From NCBI GenBank assembly GCA_016713305.1, contig JADJPK010000016.1, forward strand, positions 1 through 64,000: a stretch of DNA of 64,000 nucleotides. Reading direction: 5' to 3'. The notes under the pieces were generated by a model, which had not been told where the DNA came from, did not search any database, and saw only the letters and a program-made list of their open reading frames with translations. Below are positions 1-10,220 of the stretch, in pieces. Each line of letters begins with the position of its first letter. Position 1 is the stretch's first letter. Source of the stretch: Betaproteobacteria bacterium. GTDB taxonomy: Bacteria > Pseudomonadota > Gammaproteobacteria > Burkholderiales > Ga0077523. A program made the position numbers and the translations under genes.

Positions 1-337
1 GCCGCTACGTGATCGCCGCAGACTGGATCTTCACCGCGACGACGGTCGTCCTGCAGCCGCTGACCGGGCTGATGCTGGCGCGCATGGCGGGAACCCCGTT
101 GAGCCTGCCCTGGCTGCACCGGTCGCTGGTGCTCTATGGCGTCGCGGTCGCCTGCTGGATACCGGTGGTGTTCATCCAGATCCGCATGCACGCGCTGGTG
201 CGCGAGGCCGCGGCCAAAGGAGAGCGCGCGCCCGCCTGGCAGAGAGCCGGTGGCTCGCCGCCTGGATCGTGCTTGGCACGGCGGCTTTCTTCACCTTCGT
301 CGCCGTGTTTCATCTCATGGTGAGGAAGACCGCGTGA
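1..337 (+). CDS. DUF2269-family integral membrane protein, 5' truncated
   Basis: The 3' part of a small multi-spanning membrane protein; the gene begins before the window. The reading opens with RYVIAADWIFT and QPLTGLMLARMAG, followed by a helix around VACWIPVVFIQIRMHAL, which fits the DUF2269 family of predicted membrane proteins (function unknown). The frame breaks near 245-250. After the break a different frame reads WLAAWIVLGTAAFFTFVAVF and ends at a TGA at 335-337, which gives the expected last helix and basic tail. The first frame by itself would end at 323 with a non-membrane tail, so I use 337. The break is probably a one-base error. Confidence is good for the family and low for any role. 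Confidence 0.6.
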   Translation, partial: PLRDRRRLDLHRDDGRPAAADRADAGAHGGNPVEPALAAPVAGALWRRGRLLDTGGVHPDPHARAGARGRGQRRARARLAESRWLAAWIVLGTAAFFTFVAVFHLMVRKTA

Positions 338-405
338 GGCGCCGACCTTCCCGGACGGACGTCCGATCGATGTACGCCGATTGCGGAGCAGCCGGAACCG
401 TGCCG

Positions 406-929
406 TCACACCCGGTCCGGCTGGGCTTCCAACTCGTCGTCCGGCGTTTCCAGTCCCTTTTCCGCACACAGCGCGGCACGCCGTTCGCACCACTGCCGCA
501 GCAGCCCTTCCAGTCGGCCACCGCGCTCTCGAGCGCCGGAAAGACCTCGTTCTCCTCCGCGTCCACGTGGACACGAACGAACTTCGCCAGCACGGTGAAT
601 GCCGACAGGTACTGTTCGTCGTCCGGCCCGAAGGAGCGCACGGCTTCGATGAGGATCTGCAGATTGGCGTGCTCGATCACCGCTTCGTCGATGAGACGGG
701 TCAGCGGCATCACGGCCCGGAACGCGGGATAGAGGATCTCGTCCTCGAGCTGGGCGTGGATGAGCAGCTCGTCGCAGGCCCGGGACACGAGGCCGTCGAA
801 CGCTCCCAACCCGTCGGGCTCCCCCATCGCCTCCACTTCCACTGCCGCCTCCTCGAAGCGGCGATGGTCCTCCGCCACCCTCTCCAGCAACCGTTCCTTC
901 CAGAACGCACTCGAATCGTTCCCGTCCAT
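406..929 (-). CDS. Hemerythrin HHE-domain protein (frameshifted C-terminus)
   Basis: Four-helix-bundle protein expected to bind a di-iron centre; such proteins bind oxygen or sense and handle iron and redox stress in the cytosol. The iron-ligand pattern is visible in order: a His in AEDHRRFEE, HxxxE in HAQLEDEILYPAF, a His in IEHANLQILIEAV and HxxxE in HVDAEENEVFPAL. The start at 929 has a strong ribosome site (GGAGGGAG then ATG). Near 510 the frame changes: the first frame continues into an unlikely Arg-rich tail, while the next frame reads LRQWCERRAALCAEKG and stops at 406. A second hemerythrin lies at 12288-12959. The reading is likely right; the exact function is inferred. Confidence 0.72.
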
Positions 930-1096
930 GCTCCCTCCGCACGACACCGGGTTTCCCGTGCGCACCGTGCGCCCGAGGCCAGGCCCGGTCCGCCGTTCCC
1001 TGATGCAGGACGCAGGGGCATTCGACGTGCCGAAGCGCTGATTCTCCGGTATCCCGATTGCCGCAGCGGTCCTGATTTCCACAGGAGGACGCCAGC

Positions 1097-1432
1097 ATGA
1101 ACACTCAACCCGATTCGCCTTCCACCGACACCTCGGAATCCCGATCCCATGCCGGTCGAGCAACCGCCCGGAGACCCCGCGCCCCAGCCACTGGGCAAGC
1201 CGATCGACACCGAACCCAAGGCAGGCGAAGTCCAGGGGAAGGGGACTACGCGTCGGCGCGGCGGTACGGCAAGGACCTGCGCCGGCACGTCGCCACTCAC
1301 GACGTGGAGAAGGAAGCGCGCGACGCAGCACCGCGGTCGGAAGAAGAGGCCGAGGAGATGGAAGACGCAGAAGCCGAAGGACGGTCCCGCGCGGTCGGCG
1401 GGGGCAAGGACCCGGCGGCCCGACCGGCCTGA
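1097..1432 (+). CDS. Small charged conserved protein
   Basis: A small hydrophilic protein of about 111 residues. It begins at an ATG preceded by ACAGGAGGACGCC, a near-perfect ribosome site. The C-terminal half has the look of a recurring small proteobacterial family: GEGDYASARRYGKDLRRHV, then VEKEARDAAPRSEEEAEEM and an AEAEGRSRA tail, acidic and rich in Ala and Glu. Between about 1149 and 1245 the +1 frame gives a more natural proline-rich segment (EQPPGDPAPQPLGKP) than the annotated frame, so two compensating indels are likely there. I do not know its function; its neighbours suggest a stress or osmotic role. Confidence 0.55.
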   Translation: MNTQPDSPSTDTSESRSHAGRATARRPRAPATGQADRHRTQGRRSPGEGDYASARRYGKDLRRHVATHDVEKEARDAAPRSEEEAEEMEDAEAEGRSRAVGGGKDPAARPA

Positions 1433-1445
1433 CGGACAAACCATG

Positions 1446-2048
1446 CTACGCCGGACTCAAGGCCCGGCGCAGCGGGGTGCGCGCACGGATCATGCGGTAG
1501 CAGAGCGCGTAGGCATCGGCGCTGGGATGAAAGCCGTCGGGACCGAAGAACCGGCCCGGGTTCTGCGAGAAGGGATCGCACTCGCGAGGCTGCGCGAAAT
1601 TCACGAATGACACATCGAATTCGCGGCATACGTTGCGAAAGATCCCGGCCACCTTGAGGGAGCGCCGCGAAAGCACTGCGTCGAGGGGCCAATGGAACAG
1701 CGTGCTCGCGGCGAGGTTGGCACTGTTGGCGACGATGACGAGCGGAGAACGCTCGCGCGCAGTGGCGAGAATCCCGCGCAACGTGGCGGCGATCTGTCTT
1801 ACCGGAGTGAAGTGCAGGACATCCAGGCCGCCGCCGACGATGAGAAGTGCATCGAACCAGCGGCTGTCGCGGGGGAACTGGGCGGGCAGGTCCGTCATGC
1901 GGGAGCCTGCGACGGCGCGCACCGTGACGCGGGCGTGAGGGAAAGTCCGCGGTCAGCCATTGGGCGATGCCGAGAGGACGATCCCCGAACCCGTTCCCAG
2001 CGCCGTGCTGTCTCCCAGCACCAGCACGCGCCGCGAGGGGCGATTCAT
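1446..2048 (-). CDS. SGNH/GDSL-type hydrolase (interrupted)
   Basis: Likely esterase/lipase of the SGNH superfamily. The N-terminus reads MNRPSRRVLVLGDSTALGTG, with the GDS-type nucleophile block at residues 11-14. Later blocks are GGGLDVLHF and VIVANSANLAAS, and the C-terminus has FGPDGFHPSADAYALC, where D and H match the catalytic Asp-x-x-His motif (DGFHPS). An in-frame TGA at 1953-1955 interrupts the reading. Between roughly 1940 and 1985 the neighbouring frame gives LGIAQWLTADFP, which joins both halves smoothly, so a pair of compensating indels explains the stop better than a nonsense mutation. The start at 2048 is chosen because the GDS block follows at the usual distance. Confidence 0.6.
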
Positions 2049-2152
2049 GGCACTCGGCGGCTCTGAAGGTCCGCGCCGGAAAGCGGACCGCAGTCCGGGC
2101 CCATGGACGAGGGGCGGCAGGAGCCCATGAATGAAGGGAGCGCGGCGGCCAT

Positions 2153-2887
2153 TCAGACCCGCTGCGGGGGTTTGCGCGGGTCGTAGTCGATCCACTGCCC
2201 CTGGTTCCAGTGGCCCTGTGCCACCTCGATATCTTCCGCGCCCGCGCGGCGGAGCCGGCTCACGATCCGCTGGCGGTCCCACGACCCCACGCGCACGCTG
2301 ATCATGGAGGCCGGAGGTCTCGCCTCGGTCGAGGACGTTTCATCCTCCGCGAGTTCGTTCCCGGGCGTGTCGAACCGCGGTACGGCATTGTCGGCCGCCC
2401 GGGCGGTTGCATCCCCCGTTCCCGGCGCTTCGCCGGTGCCGATGGTCTCGTCCACCTCGGTCTTTCCGTCCGCGCCTTTCATTCCGGACAGGGCGCCCAT
2501 GAGCCCGCCGCCGTAGGCGCCGACAGCCGAGGCTACGGCGACTCCCAGTACCGGGTCGACCATTCCGGTGGAGGCGGCCCCCACGGCGCCGACGACGGCG
2601 CCGAGCGTACCGCCACCCGCGGCACCCATCACGACACTCGTGGACGCCGGCTTGGCGTCGGGATCGGCAGACCGGTCACCCCCGATGGGCGTGATACTGT
2701 GCTGCCCCGGCGCGTTGGACCAGAAGCAGTGCACTTCGTCCCGCGGCAATCCTTCCGCGACGAGTTCGTCGCACAACGTTTCCGATTCTTCCTTGGTCGT
2801 AAGATGGGCCGCCACGATTTCGGCGGGCTCGCCCGGCGCGGTCGTGGTTCCGTTCACATCCTGTGTCGTGTCTTGCATGTTCTGCAT
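2153..2887 (-). CDS. Glycine-zipper stress-type protein, unknown function
   Basis: A 244-residue protein. The N-terminal third resembles a small alpha/beta domain that recurs before hydrophobic cores in general-stress proteins (EIVAAHLTTKEESETLCDEL, then LPRDEVHCFW). The middle (about residues 85-150) is a Gly/Ala-rich hydrophobic stretch with GAAGGGTLGAVVGAVGAAS and ASAVGAYGGGLMGALSG, typical of a glycine zipper that inserts in or associates with membranes. The C-terminus carries RIVSRLRRAGAEDIEVAQG. The start at 2887 (MQNMQD) follows GGAAGAGGCGACGCC and is preferred over longer alternatives, which lack that site. No enzyme motif is visible. Confidence 0.65.
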   Translation of the reverse strand: MQNMQDTTQDVNGTTTAPGEPAEIVAAHLTTKEESETLCDELVAEGLPRDEVHCFWSNAPGQHSITPIGGDRSADPDAKPASTSVVMGAAGGGTLGAVVGAVGAASTGMVDPVLGVAVASAVGAYGGGLMGALSGMKGADGKTEVDETIGTGEAPGTGDATARAADNAVPRFDTPGNELAEDETSSTEARPPASMISVRVGSWDRQRIVSRLRRAGAEDIEVAQGHWNQGQWIDYDPRKPPQRV

Positions 2888-3123
2888 GGCGTCGCCTCTT
2901 CCAGAAGAAAAAGAAAGGGAGGCCTTTCGGGCACTCCCGCGGAAAAAGCCTGCGCCGGAAGGGGAGGTCACGCAGGCAACCGGGCAGAGGCAACCTGCGT
3001 TCCCGCGGCAACGCACCGAGCGAGGCGGGTTCGCTCCTTGCCCACGAACGACCCGATTGAATGCATGCGGCCGCGCGCAGCCATGGGGCCGCTCGCGATC
3101 TGCAGCGCAACGAGGAGAATTTC

Positions 3124-4299
3124 ATGGCCGACGCTTTTCTCGGGCAACGACGCAGTCGCCCTTCGCTTCCGCCAACGGATGGGGCCGGCGGGTGTTCGAC
3201 TGCCGCTGCGGCAGACCGGTCTTCTTCCGCAACAGCGTCTGTCTCGCCTGCGGCACGCAACTCGGATTCGACCCCGAACGGGGGGAACTGCGGCCGCTGG
3301 AAGCGCTGGAGGGCACCGACGAGTTGCGCGCCTGGGGCGAGCCGGACGCCGACATGCGCTACCGATGGTGCGCGAATCACGCCACGGCCGCGGCCTGCAA
3401 CTGGCTGGTCCGTGCGGGGGATGCCTCGTCGCCCCTGTGCCGGTCGTGCCGGCTGAACCGCACGGTGCCCGATCTGTCCGACGACACCAACGCGCGCCTG
3501 TGGCACGGGACGGGAAGTGTCGAAGCGCCGCCTCGTCGCGCTGCTCCTCGATCTCGGTCTGCCGGTGCGCTCCCGGGTCTGCGAGGACCCCGCGAGCGGC
3601 CTGGCCTTCGATTTCCTGCGCAGCCTTCCCGGCGGTCCCGCGGTCACCACGGGACACGCCGACGGCATCATCACCCTCGACGTGGAGGAAGCGGACCCCT
3701 CCCGGCGGGAGTCGCGCCGCGAGAAGCTGGGCGAGCGCTACCGGACGGTGCTGGGCCATCTGCGGCATGAGGTGGGCCACTACTACTGGATGCGGCTGGT
3801 GGAGAACTCCGGCTGGCTCGACGGCTTCCGCCGGGTGTTCGGCGACGAACGGGACTCCTATCAGGAGGCGCTGCAAAGACACTACGGCAACGGCCCGCCC
3901 GCGGACTGGCAGACCCGTCACGTGAGCGCGTATGCGAGCGCGCATCCGTGGGAGGACTGGGCCGAGACGTGGGCGCACTATCTGCACATGCTGGATACCA
4001 TCTCGACGGCTTCCGGCGTGGGCGTGGAACCGGCGGGGGTCGACGCCCACTTCGATCTGTTCACGGCCGATGTGCTGGACCCGTCGGGGCCGGCAGATCC
4101 TCAGTTCCTGTCGTTCGTGAACGGATGGGTCGTGCTCACCTTCGCCCTGAACGAGCTTTCGCGAAGCATGGGCCACCCCGACTACTACCCGTTCGTACTG
4201 TCCGGCACCGCCGTCGCGAAGCTCCACTTCGTGCACCGGGTGATCGCCGCGGCGGGCGGCAGCGCAGAGGCGCAGCAGGGCCGGCCCGCAAGCGGTTGA
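3124..4299 (+). CDS. Zinc-ribbon, putative zinc-binding metallopeptidase (COG4307 type)
   Basis: The N-terminus carries a four-Cys zinc ribbon (FDCRCGRPVFFRNSVCLACG). The middle has further Cys pairs (CRSCRLNRTVPDLS). The C-terminal half has HLRHEVGHYYW (the HExxH zinc site) and HPWEDWAETWAHYLHMLD, whose Glu is a likely third ligand. This order matches the COG4307 family of predicted metallopeptidases. The reading needs frame 3 for about 3180-3515 and frame 1 for 3517-4299. The join falls where NARLWHG should run into KRRLVALLLDLGLPV. The start at 3124 follows GAGGAGAATTTC, but the first 20 residues look unnatural, so another indel may lie there. Substrate unknown. Confidence 0.68.
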
Positions 4300-4429
4300 C
4301 GCTTCCCGCCCACGTCCGGAAGAATGGTCCGGGAAACCCGGCCCTTCCGTCATCCCGACGGGCCCTCCCGGAGCCATGCAGGCCCATACAGTGCGGGCAT
4401 CGCCGCCTGCGGAACTGTCTCCCGGCCCG

Positions 4430-5593
4430 CTAGGGCGACAGCACGATCTTGCGGCAGTCGTCGTTCTTCTCGTCGAACATCTCGTAACCCTTCGCCGCGT
4501 CGGCAAGCCGCAAGCGGTGCGAGATGATGGCCTCGGGATTCAGCCTGCCGTTGCCGATCTGTTCCAGGAGATAGGGCATGTACTTCTGCACGTGCGTCTG
4601 GCCCATGCGGAACGACAGTCCCTTTTCGAATGCGTCGCCGAACATGAAGGCGTGGATGAAGCCCGCATACACTCCGGGCACGGAGACGACGCCGCCACGG
4701 CGTGTCGCGGCGATCGCCTGCCGCAATGCCGCGCCGCTCGAACCCTCGAGCTTCAGGTTGGTCATCACCGTCTCCACCGTGCTGCCCTTCGCCTCGAAGC
4801 CGACCGCGTCGATGCTGGCGTCCACGCCGCGATAGCCGGTACGCTCGACGATCTCCTGCGCGGCATCCTCGACCTCGTCGAAGTTGAGCGGTTCCACTCC
4901 GTACGCAGCCTCGGCGAATCTCAGCCGGTAGTCGTGATGATCCACCATGAAGATTCTCTCGGCCCCCACCATCCGCGCGCAGGCCGCGCTCATGAGCCCC
5001 ACCGGACCGGCTCCGAAGATCGCCACGGTCCTGCCCGGCCCGAGCTCCGCATTCACCACCGCCTGATAGCCGGTCGGCAGGATGTCGGACAGGAACAGGA
5101 CCTGTTCATCCTGCAACGCATCGGGCACGACCAGCGGGCCGGTGTTGGCGCGCGGAACGCGCACGTACTCCGCCTGGCCGCCGGCGTAGCCGCCGTACAG
5201 ATGGCTGTACCCGAACATGCCCGCGCCGGGCCGGAGGTCCTTCCGGTTCAGGATCGCCCACTGGTCCGGATTGGTCTGCTCGCACGCCGCGTAGAGGGAA
5301 CGCAGGCAGAAGTAGCACTCACCGCAGGAGATCGTGAAGGGGATGACGACACGGTCCCCGGGCTTGACCCTGGTCACGGCCGGGCCTGCGTCTTCCACGA
5401 TGCCCATGAACTCGTGGCCCAGGACATCGCCCGTCTTCATCGCGGGGATCTTGCCCCGGTACAGGTGAAGATCGGAACCGCAGATGGCCGTGGCGGTGAC
5501 GCGCAGGACGATGTCGTCCGGATCCGCGAGCACCGGGTCCGCGACGGTTTCGACGCGCACGTCCCGCGTGCCGTGATAGGTGAGTGCTTTCAT
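4430..5593 (-). CDS. Zinc-dependent alcohol dehydrogenase (MDR family)
   Basis: A 387-residue intact medium-chain dehydrogenase, expected to oxidise an alcohol or formaldehyde adduct with NAD(P). It shows the catalytic zinc region (AICGSDLHLYRG, then GHEFMG), the structural zinc loop with four Cys (SCGECYFCLRSLYAACE) and the nucleotide-binding glycine motif (AIFGAGPVGLMSA). The insert NPDQWAILNRKDLRPG and the C-terminal HRLRLADAAKGYEMF resemble the glutathione-independent formaldehyde-dehydrogenase-like branch. The start at 5593 is the ATG of MKALTYHGTRDVRVE, the normal N-terminus of the family. It lies 44 bases downstream of the SDR stop and is probably cotranscribed with it. Exact substrate not determinable. 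Confidence 0.88.
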   Translation of the reverse strand: MKALTYHGTRDVRVETVADPVLADPDDIVLRVTATAICGSDLHLYRGKIPAMKTGDVLGHEFMGIVEDAGPAVTRVKPGDRVVIPFTISCGECYFCLRSLYAACEQTNPDQWAILNRKDLRPGAGMFGYSHLYGGYAGGQAEYVRVPRANTGPLVVPDALQDEQVLFLSDILPTGYQAVVNAELGPGRTVAIFGAGPVGLMSAACARMVGAERIFMVDHHDYRLRFAEAAYGVEPLNFDEVEDAAQEIVERTGYRGVDASIDAVGFEAKGSTVETVMTNLKLEGSSGAALRQAIAATRRGGVVSVPGVYAGFIHAFMFGDAFEKGLSFRMGQTHVQKYMPYLLEQIGNGRLNPEAIISHRLRLADAAKGYEMFDEKNDDCRKIVLSP

Positions 5594-5637
5594 GAAAGCT
5601 CCTGTAGAGGGGGCAGCGGACGCGGCAAGGGGGCCGT

Positions 5638-6375
5638 TCAGCTTCCCACCGCTTCTCCGCCGTTGGGATGCAGCACCTGTCCGGTGAAGTAGCTGGCGTC
5701 CTGGCTGGCCAGGAACACGTAGCAGGGGGAGATCTCGTCCGGTTGCGCCGGCCGGCCCATCGGCACGTTGCGGCCGAATTCCCTGATTTCCTTCTCGCTG
5801 AAGCTCGCGGGGATCAGTGGCGTCCACACGGGGCCGGGGGCCACGGCATTGACGCGGATCTTGCGTCCCACGAGCTGCTTCGCGAGCGACCGCGTGAAGG
5901 ACACGATGGCGCCCCTTCGTGGCCGCGTAGTCGAGCAGGCGCTCGCTGCCGCGATAGGCGGTGACGGAGGTGGTGTTGATGATCGTTCCGCCGTCGGGCA
6001 GATGCGCGACGGCCTGTCCACCGTCTGCTTCACCGCGTGCGCCGCGAACCCCGGCTCGCCCGCGTCGCCCGCCAGGAGAAGGCATCGCACGCCTTCGCGT
6101 TCCACCAGTTCCGCCGTCCTGCGAGCGTCCTCGTGCTCGTCCAGGTACACGATGGACACATGCGCTCCTTCCTTGGCGAAGGACACCGCGACCGAACGGC
6201 CGATGCCGCTGTCTCCGCCGGTGATCAGCGCCACCTTTCCGTCGAGCCTGCGGCTCGGCCGGTAGTCCGACGCCGACGATTCCGGTTTCGGCGTCATCGC
6301 CGACTCGTGTCCGGGCTGTTCCATCACCGGTCCGGCGTTTCCGGAACCGGCTCCGTCTCTCGACTGGGCATTCAT
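5638..6375 (-). CDS. SDR-family oxidoreductase, YghA/GSP39-like, internally deleted
   Basis: Short-chain dehydrogenase with a long polar N-terminus, as in stress-induced YghA-like enzymes. The NADP-binding motif is present (ALITGGDSGIGRSVAVSF), as is the catalytic Tyr/Lys pair in the alternate-frame reading DYAATKGA. The C-terminus is normal (RIRVNAVAPGPVWTPL, YFTGQVLHPNGGEAVGS). The segment that should carry the NNAG motif is missing: HAVKQTVDR is followed almost directly by HLPDGGTIINTTS, a loss of roughly 45-50 residues at about 6010-6025. An extra G near 5905 restores the frame. As written the protein would not fold normally. Either the gene is a decayed copy or the assembly dropped about 140 bases. 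Confidence 0.7.
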   Translation of the reverse strand: MNAQSRDGAGSGNAGPVMEQPGHESAMTPKPESSASDYRPSRRLDGKVALITGGDSGIGRSVAVSFAKEGAHVSIVYLDEHEDARRTAELVEREGVRCLLLAGDAGEPGFAAHAVKQTVDRPSRICPTAERSSTPPPSPPIAAASACSTTRPRRGAIVSFTRSLAKQLVGRKIRVNAVAPGPVWTPLIPASFSEKEIREFGRNVPMGRPAQPDEISPCYVFLASQDASYFTGQVLHPNGGEAVGS

Positions 6376-6531
6376 CGCGCACCTGATCCTCGAAGAATGT
6401 GAACGCGCGACCGGGCAATCGGCATTCCGTGAACGGATGCCCGGGGAAGGGATGCGGGTGGAGAAGCAGGGCTCCCGTATTCGCCAAGCGCTTTCGCGGC
6501 ATGTCCGCTAGCCTTGGCGCGGACGTTCACG

Positions 6532-8857
6532 ATGAACGGAGCGTCCGCGCGCCGGCGCACAGACATGGCCACTTCCACCGAGCCGCTGCCAGCAGAGGGC
6601 TCTCCACGCAATCGACCGGGCGGGCGGGGCGCCCGGGTGTGGCGATGGCTAGCCGCCGTCCTCCTGCTGGTGGTGGCCGCCTTGGCGCTGGCCGAGTGGG
6701 CCCAGTGGCCCTTCCTGCGGCATCCGCTGGAGCGGGTCGCCTGAATGCCCTGGGCCGGCAGGTCACGCTCCAGGGCGAGTTCGGTCTTCGCCGCTGGGAA
6801 GCGTCCGGTTGCGCAGCAGCCTGCTGCACATCGCGCAGCCGCCGGATCGTCGCGAAAGGGCCGCGGAGCCGTTCCTGGAACTGGCCGGCCTGAGCGTGGT
6901 GATTCGCATCGGACGCTCCTGGGACTCGCGCGGGGCAGTGCGGAGCCGATCGCCGTGACACGTTCTGGGTGAGACGGATGCGCGCGAATCTGGTCCGGGA
7001 GCGTGACGGAACGGCCAACTGGCAGATGAGCGCCGGTGCGATCGAGGATGACGACGCCCAGCGCGCTCCGATGCTGCCAACCGTGGACCGGCTGGTGGTG
7101 GAAGAGGGGCATGTCCGCGTCGAGGACGAGGTGCTCGACCTCGATCTGGCGCTCGACCTTCGCACCGACGAGTCGTCCCGGGAGCAGGCGCCCGCCTCGC
7201 CGGGCCTGCGGGTGGAAGGCAAGGGCACCTACAAGGACTCACCTCTGCGGCTCATGGTGACTTCGGCAGGCGCCCTGCGTGCCGCGGAGGGCGCGACCCG
7301 GCAAGGGGGGAGCGTGACGTTGCAGGCCCGTGTGCATCTCGCGTCGACGGAACTGCGCTTCGACGGCACCGCGGGCGACTTTCCCGTCTGGGCCTCATCC
7401 GCGGCAGCTTCTCGCTGAGCGGGCCCTCTCTCGGAGAGACCGGCCGGCTGATCGGTGTGACGCTGCTGACCACGGCACCGTATCGCAGCGAGGGCTCGCT
7501 CGCCTGGGAGGGCGAGGCATGGACGGTGAAGCTGGACCGGCTGGAAGTCGGCTCCAGCCGTCTGGACGGGTCGTTCCGTTTCGATGCGCGCCCCAAGGTA
7601 CCGCTTCTCGAAGGAAAGCTCGGCGGTGCGCGGCTGGCGCTGAGAGATCTCGGCCCCGCCCTGGGCGCACCGCCACCACACGACGCAGGCGACCGCGCCC
7701 GGGCAACCGCCGCACCGAGGCCACGGGCAGCCGGCACGCGAGTGCTGCCGCAAAGGGAGTTCGACATTCCGTCGCTGGCCGCGCTGAATGCGGATGTCGC
7801 CGTCGCCATCGGCGAACTCGCCCTCGGCACGAAGCAGCTGGAGACCCTCACCGATCTGCGCACGCGCATCGTGCTCAAGGACAGCGTGCTGCAACTGCGC
7901 GACCTGTCCGTGGCCACAGCGGCCGGGCGCGCCCGAGGCGAACTGGAAGTGGATGCGAGGGCGAAGCTCCCGCGCTGGAGCGCGCGCCTTTCGTGGTCCG
8001 ACATCCGTCTCGAACGTTTCGTGAAGGCGCGAAGCCCGGTGGGCAGCAAGAAGGGCGGCCGTCCCCTTCCGGTCTTGAGCGGCGATCTGGAGGGCCGGCT
8101 GCGCGTGAAGGGCAGCGGCCGCTCCACGGCGCAGGTGCTCGCCTCGCTCGACGGCGATCTCGAGCTGTGGATCGGTCAGGGGCGCGTGTCGCATCTCGTG
8201 CTGGAATTCGCGGGCATCGATGTGGCGCAGAGCCTGGGTGTCGCGATCGGCGGCGATCGCCTGCTGCACATGCGATGTGCGGTCGCGACGTTCGACATCC
8301 GGGACGGCGTGCTGCAGGCCCGCCACGTCCTCGTCGACACGTCCGATTCCACGGTCGTCGCGGGAGGCCGCGTGTCCCTGGCCGACGAAAGGCTCGATCT
8401 CATCGTCACGGCGCGACCCAAGGACTTCAGCCCGCTCTCGTTGCGAGCGCCGATCCGTGTGGGAGGGACGTTCGCACAGCCTCGCGTGGGCATCGAAGGA
8501 ACCAAGCTGGCGCTGCGTCTGGGTGCTGCGGCGCTGCTCGCGGCCGCAGCACCGATTGCGGCACTAATTGCACTCGTGGACACGGGCGATCCGGACATCG
8601 CCACGTGTCGCAAGACGCTTTTGCGGCCCCCCTCCGAAGCGAACGGCGCGGCGAGCCGGCCGGGGGACAAGGTGGATCACGCTCCGCGCGCCGACCCGGC
8701 GTCCGACCCTGCGATAGAACGCCGCCGCCGCGCAGAGCACCGCCGCCGTGCCGCGGAAGCACAGAGGCGGTCCTCCGACACGGTCGATCGCGCGCCGCGA
8801 GCCGACCCCTCGCAAGACCCGGCGCTGGAGCGCGGACGGGAACGTCGATTGCCTTGA
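6532..8857 (+). CDS. AsmA-family envelope protein (multiple frameshifts)
   Basis: A large protein of about 770 residues of the AsmA type, usually anchored in the inner membrane by one N-terminal helix and extending into the periplasm, with roles in outer-membrane lipid homeostasis. The helix VWRWLAAVLLLVVAALALAE is seen at 6639-6700. A middle-frame segment reads LNALGRQVTLQGEFGLR, then ANLVRERDGTANWQM and VDRLVVEEGHVRVED. The long clean C-terminal frame (from 7457) has the repeat-like AsmA signature LDGDLELWIGQGRVSHLVLE, VAGGRVSLADERLDL and RAPIRVGGTFAQPRVGIE. The tail after about 8590 is Arg-rich and low complexity. At least four frame changes fall between 6740 and 7456. The start is uncertain (6532 or 6565). 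Confidence 0.65.
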
Positions 8858-8986
8858 AACACCGAGACACCCGCGCCGCGTTCGCCTCTCCAGATTCGTG
8901 CGGCGGACATCGGGGCGGAGTCCATTCCGCCGGTGAATGCAAGCGTCACCGGTGCAGATCTGCAATCCACGACAGAGGAAATCGAC

Positions 8987-10199
8987 ATGGCACAACGAGA
9001 CACTCAAGGCCGGCACGAGGGTTCCCACAACGAGGATCGTTATCCTCCCCAGGCAGGCGGATACGGACGCGAGTCCGGACAGCGGGGCGGATCCCAGACC
9101 CCGAACTGGGAATCCGGAAGCGGCAGGTATGGCGAGGACTACGAGCGCGAACAGGGCCGCTACGGCAGCGGCCGTTCGTCTGGCGGCGGTTCGCAGGGGC
9201 AGCTCGGGCTTCGGCTCGCAGGGCGAGAGCGAGCGCTGGACCCCCGGCGAAGAACGGTACGGCCGTGGCGGTAGTTACGAGGCCGGCCAGGGGGGGTCCG
9301 GCTACGGTCAAGGCGGCAGCCAGCGCGGGGACTGGGGCCAGGACGAGGACATGGGCCGCTCGGGCAGCTGGCGCACACAGGGCGGTTCGGGCGGTTATCA
9401 GGGCGGTTACGGCGGGTACCCCGGTTCGCAATCCGGCTCGCGTAGTGGCGGCTACTACGGCGGTGGCCGCCAGGGCGGTACGGGGGGCGGCTATCAAGGC
9501 GGTGCGAACAGCGGCGGCTATTACCCGGGGCAGGGCGGCGGATCCTCGTCCTACGGTTCACAGGGCATGGGTGGCGGTTACCAGGGAGGCTATGAAGGCG
9601 GCTTCCAGGGAACCTACGGCATGGAAGGCGGCGGCCGCAGCGGTGCTGGGTACGATCGCGGCTACCAGGGCGGTCATGCAACGGGCCAGAGCGATTACGG
9701 CCGGGGCTCGCAAGGCGGCTATCAAGGTGGTCATCAGGGGGCGGGCCAGAGCAGCGGCTACGGCCGCGGCATGTCGGGCAGCGACGAGGACTTCGATCCG
9801 GACTACCGTCAATGGCGCGACGAACAGATCCGCAATTTCGACGACGATTTCCGCAATTGGCGGCAGGACCGGTTCAAGAAGTTCTCGGACGAGTTCTCGC
9901 AGTGGCGCAGCAAGCGGACACAAGGCCAGGGCATGGGCTCGCAGGGCGGCGGCCAGGGCGCGGATGACGGCTCACGCACCTCCATCGGTACAGGCAGCGA
10001 AGGTTCCTCGTACGACACGGGCTCGTCGCGCAGCGCCTCCGGCGGCAGCGGCTCGTCCTCGGGCATGGGCAGCGGCTCGTCCTCCGGTTCCGGGTCGTCC
10101 GGTTCCACCGGGTCGTCCGGTTCGAGCGGGACGTCGGGTTCCAGCTCCTCGGGCTCTTCGACTCCGGGCAGCGGGTCGAGCGGCAAGAGCAAGACCTGA
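8987..10199 (+). CDS. Gly/Tyr-rich repeat protein with aromatic WR helices
   Basis: A roughly 404-residue low-complexity protein. The start at 8987 follows AGAGGAAATCGAC. The N-terminus (AQRDTQGRHEGSHNEDRY) runs in one frame to about 9200, then the +1 frame continues to 10199. The middle is made of irregular GGYQGG units with Ser, Gln and Arg. About residues 265-310 form a charged amphipathic block with evenly spaced Trp (YRQWRDEQIRNFDDDFRNWR, then SDEFSQWRSKR); a similar block occurs in stress-associated low-complexity proteins of Betaproteobacteria. The last 75 residues are Gly/Ser only. There is no signal peptide. It may be a desiccation-like or phase-separating stress protein, but that is inference. 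A strong terminator follows. Confidence 0.7.
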
Positions 10200-10220
10200 C
10201 GTTCATCCAGCGTCTGCGTG

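Noticed and set aside
2210..3925. 571-residue plus-strand open frame
   Set aside because: It crosses the antisense of the glycine-zipper gene and then a wrong frame of the metallopeptidase.
9290..9780. Possible CRISPR or DNA repeat array in the Gly-rich gene
   Set aside because: The repeats are irregular, coding (GGYQGG) and have no constant repeat or spacer length.
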